Positions 37,228 through 45,866 of a DNA stretch of 64,000 nucleotides are shown here, in pieces; the first letter of the stretch is position 1, and each line of letters starts with the position of its first letter. The DNA lies in the NCBI RefSeq assembly GCF_900101885.1, contig NZ_FNAN01000005.1, positions 248,001 to 312,000 on the forward strand, in the 5' to 3' direction. Under the pieces are notes generated by a model. It saw only the letters and a program-made list of their open reading frames with translations, had not been told where the DNA came from and searched no databases. This DNA is from Dyadobacter soli (GTDB taxonomy: Bacteria > Bacteroidota > Bacteroidia > Cytophagales > Spirosomataceae). The position numbers and the translations under genes were made by a program.

Positions 37228-38586
37228 ATGAACCTCTTCAAATCCATATCTCAACTACGCAGCCTCCTCCAAACGATAGACATCGAAGCCGTCGCCAAAC
37301 TTTCCCAAAAAGTAGATCTGAACAAGTTAATGGGCATTGTTTCCAAAATGAGTGAAGATGACCTGGGGAAAATGCTCAAATTCATGCAGGCCGGTTCTGG
37401 TAAAAAGAAGGCGCCGCCCGTCGTGAATGGCGATTTTTATGAACTGGCCTCGACACTCACACCCGAGGAGCGGGAAATACAGCTAAAAGTGCGGGAGTTC
37501 ATGGAAACGGAAATCAAGCCGATTGCTAATTATTATTGGAACAATGCACAGTTTCCCAAGCACATTGTTCCGCTTATGGCGAAGCTCGATATCTGCGGCC
37601 TTACCTACCAGGGTTATGGCTGCGCAGGGCGTTCCGCATTGTTGGAAGGTTTCATCGCGATGGAAATGGCACGCATCGACTCGTCCATCTCTACATTCTT
37701 TGGTGTGCACAGCGGCCTGGCGATGGGCTCCATTTACCTCTGCGGTTCGGAACAGCAGAAGCAACAATGGCTGCCGGTCATGCAACGTATGGAGCTGATC
37801 GGTGCATTCGGCCTTACCGAGCCGGAAGTGGGTTCGGGTGCTGCGGGCGGCCTCACGACTACTTGCAAACGCGAAGGCGACGAATGGGTCATCAACGGCC
37901 AGAAGAAGTGGATAGGCAATGCCACTTTCTCCGACATTACGATTATCTGGGCACGCGATCTGGCCGACAACCAGGTGAAAGGATTTATCGTGCGGAAAGA
38001 AAACCCCGGTTTCAAAGCGGAGAAAATGGAAGATAAAATGGCGCTGCGTACCGTGCAGAATGCATTGATCACCCTCACCGACTGCCGCGTGCCGGAAGCC
38101 GACCGCCTTCAAAACGCGAATTCATTCAAGGATACCGCCAACGTCCTCCGTATGACGCGTGCGGGTGTGGCCTGGCAGGCGGTCGGGTGCGGGCGCGGCG
38201 CGTACGAGCTGGCATTGAAATACACGATGGAAAGAAAACAATTCGGCCGTCCGATAGCAGGGTTTCAGTTGGTGCAGGACTTGCTGGTGACCATGCTCGG
38301 TGATCTAACGGCCATGCAAACGATGGTGTACAGGCTATCCCAATTGCAGGATGCGGGCGATTTGGCGGATGAGCACGCGTCGCTCGCGAAAGTATTTTGC
38401 ACGCTGCGTATGCGCTCGATCGTCGATCACGCACGCGAGCTTTTCGGCGGCAACGGCATATTGCTCGAATACGACATCGCACGCTTCGTCGCGGATGCCG
38501 AGGCCATTTACTCGTACGAAGGCACGAAAGAAATCAATTCGCTGATCGTCGGGCGGGCCATTACGGGGGAAAGTGCATTCGTATAG
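37228..38586 (+). CDS. Acyl-CoA dehydrogenase (glutaryl-CoA dehydrogenase-like)
   Basis: 452 residues from the ATG at 37228; a 20-codon upstream extension looks untranslated. Residues 1-80 are an unusual helical N-terminal extension (TIDIEAVAKLSQKVDLNKLM). The FAD-dependent fold follows, with GAFGLTEPEVGSG, WVINGQKKWIGNATFSDI and, at the C-terminus, YSYEGTKEINSLIVGRAITG. The last motif carries the probable catalytic base Glu431 and is very close to the glutaryl-CoA dehydrogenase version. It would transfer electrons to ETF. The acyl chain is not certain, and no other beta-oxidation gene is adjacent. Confidence 0.85.
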   Translation: MNLFKSISQLRSLLQTIDIEAVAKLSQKVDLNKLMGIVSKMSEDDLGKMLKFMQAGSGKKKAPPVVNGDFYELASTLTPEEREIQLKVREFMETEIKPIANYYWNNAQFPKHIVPLMAKLDICGLTYQGYGCAGRSALLEGFIAMEMARIDSSISTFFGVHSGLAMGSIYLCGSEQQKQQWLPVMQRMELIGAFGLTEPEVGSGAAGGLTTTCKREGDEWVINGQKKWIGNATFSDITIIWARDLADNQVKGFIVRKENPGFKAEKMEDKMALRTVQNALITLTDCRVPEADRLQNANSFKDTANVLRMTRAGVAWQAVGCGRGAYELALKYTMERKQFGRPIAGFQLVQDLLVTMLGDLTAMQTMVYRLSQLQDAGDLADEHASLAKVFCTLRMRSIVDHARELFGGNGILLEYDIARFVADAEAIYSYEGTKEINSLIVGRAITGESAFV

Positions 38587-38591
38587 CATAG

Positions 38592-38617
38592 AAAAGGGCA
38601 GTCAAGCTGCCCTTTTT
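38592..38617. terminator. Bidirectional terminator between convergent genes
   Basis: AAAAGGGCAG pairs with CTGCCCTTTT with a short loop; A-run on the left and T-run on the right make it usable from both strands. It sits between the acyl-CoA dehydrogenase stop and the thioredoxin-like gene stop. Confidence 0.85.
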
Positions 38618-38621
38618 AGTG

Positions 38622-39992
38622 TCATTTGAGTGTTCCGGCCTTCATTTCGTTGAGATCCTTTTCCATCGAAACCCACGACATACCGGTTACTTTTTGTGCC
38701 TCCACGGCTTTGGCCTGCCATTCGATCGCCTCGTCTTTCCGGCCAAGTTTGTAAAGTAAGTGTGCGTAAGTGTCAAAGTAAGCAGGATTACCCAGCGGCA
38801 TGTGATGTTTATCCCTGCGCAATTCTTCATGCCATTCTATCGATCGTTTGGACCACATTAATGCACGTTCCAGATCGCGTGGTTTATTATTAAGCAGATA
38901 GAATTGCCACGCATGGTTATTCAATTCCATTTGGTACTGTTGAGACGGCGGTGCAAACCGGACGGCCTGTTTTTCACCGGCAGGCCCCAGGGGTGTCTGA
39001 TCGGCAAGATTCTTTTGCAGTGCCGCCTGATCCATTCTTTTAAGCGAGTCAACACTGAGCAGGAGATGATTCTGTTCAAGGAAATGCCGGCATTCCATGA
39101 AATAGTTGGCAGTGTCCTTTACTTGCTGATAATACCATATCATGTTTCGCCGGAAATGAAGATTGCCCAGCATATAATTTTCACGATAAGTTTGCTGGGT
39201 ATAATTTGAAGCCTGAAAAGCTAATTGCTGATCTTTGATATCAACAGCCTTTTTCAATGTACTTCCTATGATACCATTATTGAATGCGACTGCTTCGCCC
39301 GGGGAAACGGATTTGTACAAACTATCTATCATGGAACGCGGCACGAGTGCCTGCACCAGCTTATATGCGCGGCTGTCCATTGTCGGCCCCTGCTGATAGA
39401 TGAATTTAACTACCTGGAAGTTTTTGATCGAATCGACCGGTAGTTTACCAACATATTCATCGAGCAAATCGGATGTCGGCATGTTAACTTCCCGACGTTT
39501 TTGAATATATGCTTTTAAAAACGCAGCCGACCTTTCACCGTTTTGATATTCCTTTTCGAAATCGCTGAGTTGTTTGCCGCCTTTTCGGCCAAGCGCGATT
39601 TGTGCAAAATCGAGATAGGCCTTGGAATGGCTCGTGGAGCCGTTAAAACGATGAAGGATATTGCCTTCCGCATCAACATAGAGTGAAACCGACGCACCTT
39701 TAACCTGAAATTTCTGAGCCAGATTCCGGCCGTTATCGGTCTCTACATTGCTTCGGATGGCGATGAAATTCTTTTGGTAAACATCTTTAAGATCAGCGCT
39801 GCTGAAACCCTTGGAAGCGACATCGTTGCAATGCGTGCAATCATTGCTTTCAAGATGTATAAAAATAAGCTTTCGCTCTTTTTTTGCTGTTTTAGAAAGC
39901 GATTCCCACGAGGTATTACTGTCGATGAATGTAATTTGACCGCGGCTTTGAAACGAAATGATCAGCGCAAATGCCAGTACAATTTGCTTCAT
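38622..39992 (-). CDS. Secreted thioredoxin-like protein with TPR-like C-terminal region
   Basis: 456 residues, signal peptide LAFALIISFQSRGQ. Residues 25-135 are a thioredoxin fold of the DUF255/thioredoxin_7 kind with a CTHC active site at Cys52-Cys55 (NDCTHCNDVA). The remainder is helical, ending in a TPR-like pattern (YFDTYAHLLYKLGRKDEAIE). The conserved cis-Pro position seems to be Ala-Ser-Val in VKGASVSLYVD, which departs from the usual pattern. Likely a periplasmic thiol reductase or oxidase; the partner is unknown. The TPR-like tail may hold a client. Confidence 0.8.
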   Translation of the reverse strand: MKQIVLAFALIISFQSRGQITFIDSNTSWESLSKTAKKERKLIFIHLESNDCTHCNDVASKGFSSADLKDVYQKNFIAIRSNVETDNGRNLAQKFQVKGASVSLYVDAEGNILHRFNGSTSHSKAYLDFAQIALGRKGGKQLSDFEKEYQNGERSAAFLKAYIQKRREVNMPTSDLLDEYVGKLPVDSIKNFQVVKFIYQQGPTMDSRAYKLVQALVPRSMIDSLYKSVSPGEAVAFNNGIIGSTLKKAVDIKDQQLAFQASNYTQQTYRENYMLGNLHFRRNMIWYYQQVKDTANYFMECRHFLEQNHLLLSVDSLKRMDQAALQKNLADQTPLGPAGEKQAVRFAPPSQQYQMELNNHAWQFYLLNNKPRDLERALMWSKRSIEWHEELRRDKHHMPLGNPAYFDTYAHLLYKLGRKDEAIEWQAKAVEAQKVTGMSWVSMEKDLNEMKAGTLK

Positions 39993-40018
39993 TATTTGTA
40001 GGGGTTGATGAGGTTTTT

Positions 40019-40026
40019 CAAATGTA
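40019..40026 (-). promoter_or_regulatory. Candidate -7 box (TACATTTG) for the thioredoxin-like gene
   Basis: On the minus strand this reads TACATTTG, an exact match to the Bacteroidota TAnnTTTG box, 27 bases before the start codon. No clear TTG at the -33 position. Confidence 0.35.
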
Positions 40027-40158
40027 ATTCAAATTTTGTAACCGTTTGTTAAAATAATGTAAATCTCAATAGCGCATTGTAATTCGAAAAAGCCGGTTAC
40101 AACTGTTTTTGTAAATAGAGTGTCTCATTTTCAATTCACTTACACCATTCCCTGACCC

Positions 40159-40527
40159 ATGAAAAAACTTCTGCTCTTCTTCTCCCTGATACTGGTATTT
40201 TCCTGCAAAGACAAAACCGTTTCCTCAACCTTGGAAGTCTGCGGTGTGAAAGATCCTGTCCGTAATTTGCCCTGGCTGAAAGCGAAGATCGATTCTTCGA
40301 AATCCAAAAAAGCCGCTGAAATGCTGACCATAACGCTCGCTAAAATCAAGGGTGAAACTGTTTTCAATTATAGCACGGTCTATATGTCGTGCATTGGTTG
40401 TGTGGCGTTCCACTGCGACGGTACCCGCCTCGATCCCAAGAAATATACCCCTCAGGAAATGCAGGATTATATGAATACAATTCTGGGCGACGGCACCCGG
40501 GGCCCGGTAATTTGGCCTGAGAAATAG
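40159..40527 (+). CDS. Small lipoprotein of unknown function
   Basis: 122 residues. Lipoprotein signal KKLLLFFSLILVFSC with Cys at 16. The mature part has four Cys, including the close set SCIGCVAFHC (residues about 77-86), and a conserved-looking centre (NYSTVYMSCIGCVAFHCDGT). The pattern suggests disulfide or metal binding, but I do not recognise a named family. It stands alone, divergent from the thioredoxin-like gene, which could act on its Cys residues. Confidence 0.72.
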   Translation: MKKLLLFFSLILVFSCKDKTVSSTLEVCGVKDPVRNLPWLKAKIDSSKSKKAAEMLTITLAKIKGETVFNYSTVYMSCIGCVAFHCDGTRLDPKKYTPQEMQDYMNTILGDGTRGPVIWPEK

Positions 40528-40565
40528 CCTCCATTCTTGCCTTTAAGTACGGTCCGGCGTAATTT

Positions 40566-41039
40566 GTGCCGCTCAACCTAACCGCCACAAACGTGCAGGC
40601 ACCATTAACCATCCGTCGGGCATCGGCGGCCGACCGCGAGATCATCTATCAAATGATATGCGGCCTTGAAAATATGCCTATCAACCGCCCGGGCTTCGAT
40701 GCAGCTTTTGACCGGAACATCACAAGCCCACATATCAGCTATTTCCTCGCCGAAACCGGTGAAAAGCCGGTCGGGATGGTGAGCTGCCATATTCAGCCGC
40801 TGCTGCATCACGCGGCCTTGGTTGCGGAGATTCAGGAAATGTACGTGGAGCCCGAATACCGTTCGCAAAAGGTCGGAAATGCTTTAATGGAGCACGTTAC
40901 CGCATTCGCGAAAGGCGAGGGCGCTATTCAGATGGAGGTTACCTCACGCGCTACACGAGAGCAAGCACACAGGTTCTACCAGCGCGAGGGCTTTGAAAAG
41001 TCGCATGTGAAGCTGGTCAGATATTTTAAAAACACATAA
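40566..41039 (+). CDS. GNAT family N-acetyltransferase
   Basis: 157 residues, GTG start (no ATG gives the complete fold). GNAT elements: beta-1 LTIRRASAADREIIYQMI, beta-4 EIQEMYVEPEYRSQKVG with the acetyl-CoA loop RSQKVGNALM, and the C-terminal EQAHRFYQREGFEKSHVKL. The acceptor substrate is unknown. A strong terminator overlaps the stop codon region. Confidence 0.88.
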   Translation: MPLNLTATNVQAPLTIRRASAADREIIYQMICGLENMPINRPGFDAAFDRNITSPHISYFLAETGEKPVGMVSCHIQPLLHHAALVAEIQEMYVEPEYRSQKVGNALMEHVTAFAKGEGAIQMEVTSRATREQAHRFYQREGFEKSHVKLVRYFKNT

Positions 41040-41071
41040 AAAAGCGCCGGACCAACGTCCCGGCGCTTTTT
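41039..41071 (+). terminator. Intrinsic terminator after the acetyltransferase
   Basis: AAAAGCGCCGG pairs with CCGGCGCTTTT, an 11-bp GC-rich stem followed by a T-run; it can serve both strands, and the facing minus-strand gene ends at 41109. Confidence 0.85.
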
Positions 41072-41108
41072 GCATTACCCTAAACCTTCAACTATTACCT
41101 TTAATATC

Positions 41109-41489
41109 TTAGAATCTGCCTCTGTGGCGACCATCGCGTGACCAGCGGTCGCGGTCGCGGCTAAGACGGCGGGTGTCCGACATCAGCTCGTGCAGGTCAT
41201 TGCGGAGAATTCTCTCCTCACGGTTCGACAACCGGCCGTGGCGGGCGAAAAGCCGTTCCTTATCCGCTATGTTATCGTAGCGGTTCATGAGCATGCTGGC
41301 CTCACGGGAAGTGAGCGCGCCCCATTGCACACCATTGGCTATATTTTGTCGCGCTTCTCTTTGAAGTCTGTTGATGTCCGACATTCTTTCGTGGCTGTAA
41401 CCACCACGATCATGACGGGGACCATATTGGGCGGAAGCATTGGTGAATCCTAATGCGAGAACCACTGCGGCAAAAAGTATCTTTTTCAT
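41109..41489 (-). CDS. Small secreted Arg-rich helical protein
   Basis: 126 residues with signal peptide KKILFAAVVLALGFTNASAQ. The mature part is helical and strongly charged, with the repeated pattern I-x-NGVQWGALTSREASMLMNR and later ARHGRLSNREERILRND. Two similar 'G-x-LT/S-x-x-E' units with a C-terminal Arg/Asp tail (RRLSRDRDRWSRDGRHRGRF) recur in small Bacteroidota periplasmic proteins. Function unknown. Confidence 0.7.
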   Translation of the reverse strand: MKKILFAAVVLALGFTNASAQYGPRHDRGGYSHERMSDINRLQREARQNIANGVQWGALTSREASMLMNRYDNIADKERLFARHGRLSNREERILRNDLHELMSDTRRLSRDRDRWSRDGRHRGRF

Positions 41490-41600
41490 AACCCAAAAGT
41501 TTTAAGTTTCGTGGGTTAGAGGGCTACCTGCCGCAGAGGTTTAAATGGGGTTTGTTAACGATTGTTAAGCGAAAATGAAGGAATTTTAATCATTTGAAAA

Positions 41601-42335
41601 TCAGCTGGCAATCGCCACGCGAATGACTTCCTGGGCCTCACTCAAAATCTCTTCCGCTTTTCTACCGGCTGGCTCGATACCCGGCAGCACCGTAAAACTC
41701 AGCTTTGCGAAAGATTTCAGGGGAAATATGCCCTTGGGATTGAAAGCGCCTGTCCCATTAATAGCTACTGGAACGATGAGCGCGTCGGGGGCCCTTTTGA
41801 GCAGGGTAGCGACGCCGCCGGGCTGGAATGCCTTCATATCGCCGCTGGCCGTGCGGGTACCCTCGGGGAAAATAATGGCAGACGCTTTTTCGTCCTGGAT
41901 CAGCTTACCGAGACGTGCGATTTCGGTAATGGCCTGCTTGCCGTCTTTCCGGTTGATGAGCGCCGCGCCGCTTTTGCGCAGGTTGTAGGAAATGCTTGGA
42001 ACGCCTTTCGCGAGCTCTATTTTGGAAACAAATCGCGGGCTGTATTTCCGCATGAACCAGTACACAGGGGAAATGTCGTAGCTGCTCTGGTGGTTGGCTA
42101 CGAATATGAGTGGCCGGTTGTCCGGCAACTGGGCAAGGTTTTTGAGCTTGATACTGGCGCCGGTCAGATAGAGTCCGAAGGTGAGCGAAAAATTGAGCCA
42201 GTCGACCGACACTTTGTGCGCCTTTTTACCAAAGACGTTGAATGCGATGACCTGTATAACGTGGAAAATCAGGAGTGTGAGGCCGAAGTGAATCAGGTAA
42301 AGGATACTCAGAACGTAGTCGAGGATTTTTCTCAT
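41601..42335 (-). CDS. plsC: 1-acyl-sn-glycerol-3-phosphate acyltransferase (PlsC-type)
   Basis: 244 residues. Hydrophobic N-terminus (about 5-35) anchors it in the inner membrane. The acyltransferase core carries the HX4D motif NHQSSYD (His82, Asp87) and FPEGTR at 156-161. It acylates lysophosphatidate to phosphatidate in phospholipid synthesis. Divergent from the acyl-ACP desaturase gene 142 bp away, so the two lipid genes may share a control region. The symbol is by function; a paralog in the genome cannot be excluded. Confidence 0.88.
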   Translation of the reverse strand: MRKILDYVLSILYLIHFGLTLLIFHVIQVIAFNVFGKKAHKVSVDWLNFSLTFGLYLTGASIKLKNLAQLPDNRPLIFVANHQSSYDISPVYWFMRKYSPRFVSKIELAKGVPSISYNLRKSGAALINRKDGKQAITEIARLGKLIQDEKASAIIFPEGTRTASGDMKAFQPGGVATLLKRAPDALIVPVAINGTGAFNPKGIFPLKSFAKLSFTVLPGIEPAGRKAEEILSEAQEVIRVAIAS

Positions 42336-42398
42336 TCTTATTTTTTCTGCAAAAATAGTCGAAATCTGTTTTGGTTACTCCAAATTCTAAAATGCGAA

Positions 42399-42412
42399 AT
42401 GACAATAGTCAT
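42399..42412. promoter_or_regulatory. Palindrome in divergent plsC/desaturase promoter region
   Basis: ATGACAATAGTCAT has perfect 5-bp arms (ATGAC/GTCAT) around AATA. It sits roughly in the middle of the 141-bp gap between the two divergent lipid genes. It could be an operator; short palindromes also arise by chance. Confidence 0.3.
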
Positions 42413-42476
42413 TCAAAACTTACGTATTATTCGCGTTATTTGTAAAATAGTCAATAGTGTTTAAAATCGAGATAAA

Positions 42477-43466
42477 ATGGATATTACGCTTTCAGCCGAA
42501 AGGCTTGAAGTAATGAAACATATAGGCAAAGACCTGGACGGGCTGATAGGAGAGTACCTGAAACCGATTGACGAAAACTGGCAACCGGCTGACTTCCTGC
42601 CTGATGCAACGCGGGAGAATTTTTTGCATGAGGTGAAGCTTTTGCAAGAAAGTTGCCGCGACCTGCCTTATGACTACATTGCTGTGCTGATCGGCGATAC
42701 GATTACCGAAGAAGCATTGCCTACTTACGAATCCTGGCTGGTGGACGTGATCGGTATCAACCAGGTCGACGAGCCCGAATCGGGCTGGGTGAAATGGGTA
42801 CGTGCCTGGACGGCAGAGGAGAACCGTCATGGTGACCTCCTGAACAAATATTTGTACCTGTCCGGCCGCGTGAACATGCGGGCGATGGAGGTTTCTACGC
42901 AGTATCTGATCGCCGACGGTTTCGATATCGGTACCGACCGCGACCCTTATCGCAATTTCATTTATACCTCATTTCAGGAACTCGCGACCAACGTTTCGCA
43001 CCGTCGCACGGCTACGCTCGCGAAGAAATTCGGTAACCCGCATTTGTCGAAAATATGCGGTGTGATCGCTTCCGACGAAATGCGCCATGCGAAAGCTTAC
43101 AAGACTTTTGTAACCCGCATTCTCGAAGTAGATCCTTCCGAGCTGATGCTGGCACTGGAAGATATGATGCGGAAAAAGATCGTAATGCCCGCGCATTTTA
43201 TGCGGGAAACCGGCGTCAAAATGGGCGAGACCTTCTCGCACTTCTCCGACGCCGCGCAACGCCTGGGCGTGTACACGACGCTGGATTATATCAATATCCT
43301 CGAAGACCTGCTCAACGAGTGGAATATCGGTTCCGTACGTGATATCAATGAAAAAGCGGAAAAAGCAAGAGACTATCTCATGGCACTTCCCGCACGTCTC
43401 CGAAGAATCGCCGACCGCACCCGCATCCCGGATCTGGCGTATGAATTTAGTTGGATAAGTAGGTAA
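42477..43466 (+). CDS. Acyl-ACP desaturase (soluble stearoyl-ACP desaturase type)
   Basis: 329 residues. The di-iron ferritin-like fold shows two EEx2H-type ligand motifs: EENRH at 114-118 and DEMRH at 200-204, with further ligand candidates Glu78/Glu79 and Glu168. The length and motifs are those of the acyl-ACP delta-9 family (DesA in actinobacteria, plant stearoyl-ACP desaturase). It introduces a double bond into ACP-bound acyl chains and so controls membrane fluidity. No ferredoxin gene is adjacent. It is divergent from plsC. Confidence 0.92.
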   Translation: MDITLSAERLEVMKHIGKDLDGLIGEYLKPIDENWQPADFLPDATRENFLHEVKLLQESCRDLPYDYIAVLIGDTITEEALPTYESWLVDVIGINQVDEPESGWVKWVRAWTAEENRHGDLLNKYLYLSGRVNMRAMEVSTQYLIADGFDIGTDRDPYRNFIYTSFQELATNVSHRRTATLAKKFGNPHLSKICGVIASDEMRHAKAYKTFVTRILEVDPSELMLALEDMMRKKIVMPAHFMRETGVKMGETFSHFSDAAQRLGVYTTLDYINILEDLLNEWNIGSVRDINEKAEKARDYLMALPARLRRIADRTRIPDLAYEFSWISR

Positions 43467-43469
43467 AAA

Positions 43470-43611
43470 GACCGCCGACCGCTGACCGCCGATTTTATGT
43501 GTAGCTAGTGGGACCGCTGACGGCCGACCGCTGACCGCCGATTTTATGTGTAGCTAGTGGGACCACTGACGGCCGACCACCGACCGCCGATTTTATGTAC
43601 AGCTAATATGA
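43470..43611 (+). repeat. Forward arm: three copies of a 31-bp core repeat, 49-bp period
   Basis: Cores at 43470 (24-bp, shortened), 43512 and 43561, each ending CCGACCGCCGAT or CTGACCGCCGAT, followed by TTTATGTGTAGCTAGTGGG-like linkers. Inside each full core an 8-9-bp CCGACCGCTGA unit is repeated. The period from second to third core is 49 bp. The arm begins 4 bp after the desaturase stop. It is matched by an inverted arm immediately downstream. Confidence 0.85.
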
Positions 43612-43612
43612 G

Positions 43613-43757
43613 ATCGGCGGTCGGCCGTCGGCGGTCGATTTGACCCTAGTATTGCAATTACAAGAGATCGGCGGTCAGTGGTCGGCCGTCGGCGGTCGAT
43701 TTGATCCTATATTGCATTCACATGAGATCGGCGGTCAGTGGTCGGCCGTCGGCGGTC
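43613..43757 (-). repeat. Inverted arm: three copies of the same core in opposite orientation, about 54-60-bp period
   Basis: Copies begin at 43613, 43667 and 43727 with ATCGGCGGTC. The 31-bp reverse complement agrees with the forward core apart from a few substitutions; the first copy lacks the AGTGGTCGG unit. Linkers (GATTTGATCCTATATTGCA type) differ from those of the forward arm, so only the cores are conserved. The arm ends 9 bp before the T9SS cargo gene stop. Together the two arms can fold into a very large cruciform or RNA hairpin. Confidence 0.85.
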
Positions 43758-43765
43758 ACCCCACA

Positions 43766-45757
43766 TTACTGCAACAACATCACCGCGCCACGCTTGTTAA
43801 TCACCCTTCCCTTCGTCGAAATACCTTCGATTTCATACACGTAAGTTCCGGAAATGGCGGTGGCGCCTTTGAAAGAGCCGTCCCAGCCGGTGTTGAGCTG
43901 GTCGGTAAAGAATACGAGTTGCCCCCAACGGTTGTAAATGCGGAAGTAGCGGATCGACTCGATGTCGTTTACAACCGGTATAAGCACCTCATTTTTGCCG
44001 TCGCCGTTGGGAGAAAATGCAGTTGGAATAGCAATACTCTCCTGACGTTTAATGGAAAGGTTCACCGTCGCTGAGCCTGTACAACCCAAATCCGACGTAA
44101 CATCTACGGTATAAGTCTGGTTTTCCCGCAAAATGGCGATCGGACTCTTGATATTGGCGTCGTTCAACCCATCGGAAGGCGTCCAGAGAAACGTGGCCGC
44201 TGCATAGTTGATGATTTGCGGCGAATTTGCATTCAGCTGAAATGGTACATTGTATTCGATGATCGCGTCGGGCGTTACATTCACCTCGATTTTCGGTGAA
44301 ACACGGACCTGAACGGTGTCCGTTTGGGTACAAAATCCTTTGGTAGCCGTGATAATGTATCGCGTGGTAGCTTCCGGCGTTGCAACCGGTTCAAGCGCGC
44401 CTGCATTGTCCAGCCCGGTTTGGGGCAGCCATGAAAAGGTCTGACCATTACTCGCCGTCGCCAGCGTTACCGATTGTCCTACGCAAAGGGTTGTATCGGG
44501 CATTGTATTGACGGTAATATCGCTGGTAAAAGTCACATTGACATTCTGGCCGGTAACACAACCATTATCGTCTTTGACATACACCCGGTATTTACCAACC
44601 GGCGCGCGAAAGACATTGGTTGCCTGGTAATTAACCGAGTCGATCGAATACCGGTAGGGCGAAATGCCCTCCGCTGCTGTGAGCGTAATGGTTCCATCCG
44701 TACCGGTATCGCAACTTCCGGATGCTACCTCGGCGGTGAGCTTGGGATTGCTCATGACAATCTTTTTGCTGTTGACGATCGCGTTGCCGCAAGCCTGGCT
44801 CGTAATCGTAAGCGTGACGTTTCGGGTGCCGCCCGTTGCCCAGCTCAACACATATGGCCCCATTCCCGAGCCGGAAATGACCTGCGCCCCATCCCAGTCC
44901 CATTTAAAATCATAACCCGTGCCCGGCGCCGGAATAGATCCGGTATATTTCACTTCGACCTGTTTAGCGGTGCCGCATACCGCACCCGGGGTGATGGCAA
45001 AGTCGGGGTAAGCATTGATACTCGCCTCAAAACAGATTTCGGAGGCTGACTTGTTTACCTCCGCCTGCGAAAAGTACTTGCCGTGAAAAGCCAGGTAGGC
45101 AAAATTAGCTTCACCCGACTCGCAGGTTTCCACATTGTCGTCCCTGAAAATATAAATTGGCGAGCCGGCTTTGCCCACATAGGTTTTGGACGCGTCGATG
45201 TAGGAGGCAAACAGGTTATTGTTCACATAAACGTCCATTCTCCCCGTCGCGCCGTCGCGCGTGAAGGTGAGCAGATAGTAAGTCGAATTGTTAAAGAAGG
45301 GACATTCTCCGATGATGCCGTTCGGGTAAAAATCCAGGCAGCGTTCTGTCCTTCCGGGGGTATTTTTGAAATAAATACCATCGTCGCGCGTTCCATTTGA
45401 GAAGTCGATGATCCGGGTCCACGTCTTACCCCAATCGGTTACTTTCAGGTAAAGTTGAATGGTGTAGGATTCCGAAACGAGGCCGTCGGTGTTGGGGTAC
45501 GCTAGCCCCCAATTCGTGTTATTGTGATAGATACTACGTCTCCCGCCACAAGGCAACACATCTTCCAGAAACCTGCCGTGTGTGGTTGCGGCGCTGCAAG
45601 AGCCTGCTGCTTGCTGCGGTACAAGGTCGGGACCGCATTCGGGTTGCGCTACGGTGAATTCGTTTTTGAAACGATAGGTATGCTTACCGGTCTGTGCCTG
45701 AGCGAAAGGCAGGAAAGAGCTGAAAAAAATGAGGATATATAAAGCGTTCCACTTCAT
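43766..45757 (-). CDS. Large secreted protein with LamG/PKD-like domains and gliding-motility C-terminal (T9SS type B) sorting domain
   Basis: 663 residues with signal peptide ALYILIFFSSFLPFAQAQ. Residues about 90-225 look like a concanavalin/LamG-like domain (SESYTIQLYLKVTDWGKTWT, MDVYVNNNLFASYIDASKTY). Two or three PKD/Ig-like domains follow (YDFKWDWDGAQVISGSGMG, SPYRYSIDSVNYQATN, TTRYIITATKGFCTQTDTV). The C-terminus is the CHU_C/gliding-motility sorting domain: IPTAFSPNGDGKNEVLIPV, then YNRWGQLVFFTDQLNTGWDG and GTYVYEIEG. T9SS should export it to the surface. Function: adhesin or binding protein; no catalytic domain seen. Confidence 0.88.
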   Translation of the reverse strand: MKWNALYILIFFSSFLPFAQAQTGKHTYRFKNEFTVAQPECGPDLVPQQAAGSCSAATTHGRFLEDVLPCGGRRSIYHNNTNWGLAYPNTDGLVSESYTIQLYLKVTDWGKTWTRIIDFSNGTRDDGIYFKNTPGRTERCLDFYPNGIIGECPFFNNSTYYLLTFTRDGATGRMDVYVNNNLFASYIDASKTYVGKAGSPIYIFRDDNVETCESGEANFAYLAFHGKYFSQAEVNKSASEICFEASINAYPDFAITPGAVCGTAKQVEVKYTGSIPAPGTGYDFKWDWDGAQVISGSGMGPYVLSWATGGTRNVTLTITSQACGNAIVNSKKIVMSNPKLTAEVASGSCDTGTDGTITLTAAEGISPYRYSIDSVNYQATNVFRAPVGKYRVYVKDDNGCVTGQNVNVTFTSDITVNTMPDTTLCVGQSVTLATASNGQTFSWLPQTGLDNAGALEPVATPEATTRYIITATKGFCTQTDTVQVRVSPKIEVNVTPDAIIEYNVPFQLNANSPQIINYAAATFLWTPSDGLNDANIKSPIAILRENQTYTVDVTSDLGCTGSATVNLSIKRQESIAIPTAFSPNGDGKNEVLIPVVNDIESIRYFRIYNRWGQLVFFTDQLNTGWDGSFKGATAISGTYVYEIEGISTKGRVINKRGAVMLLQ

Positions 45758-45798
45758 ATCGTTGCCTGCATACCGAACGTGAGCTTGAAATTGGGATT

Positions 45799-45806
45799 CA
45801 AAAGTA
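45799..45806 (-). promoter_or_regulatory. Candidate -7 box (TACTTTTG) for the T9SS cargo gene
   Basis: On the minus strand this is TACTTTTG, an exact TAnnTTTG match, 41 bases before the start codon. A TTTT-containing -33 region lies about 20 bases upstream, but no exact TTG is present. Confidence 0.35.
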
Positions 45807-45866
45807 GTGTAAATACCGCTAAAACGATGCCAGCTTGCCGCTTTTTTGATACAACGGCTATGAAAC

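Noticed and set aside
43470-43757. CRISPR-like array
   Set aside because: Cores are arranged in two opposite orientations, linkers are similar to each other within an arm and not unique spacers, and no cas gene is near.
43640-44074. Plus-strand frame encoding EIGGQWSAVGG repeats
   Set aside because: It is the translation of the inverted DNA repeat followed by the antisense of the T9SS gene, so the protein repeat is a by-product.
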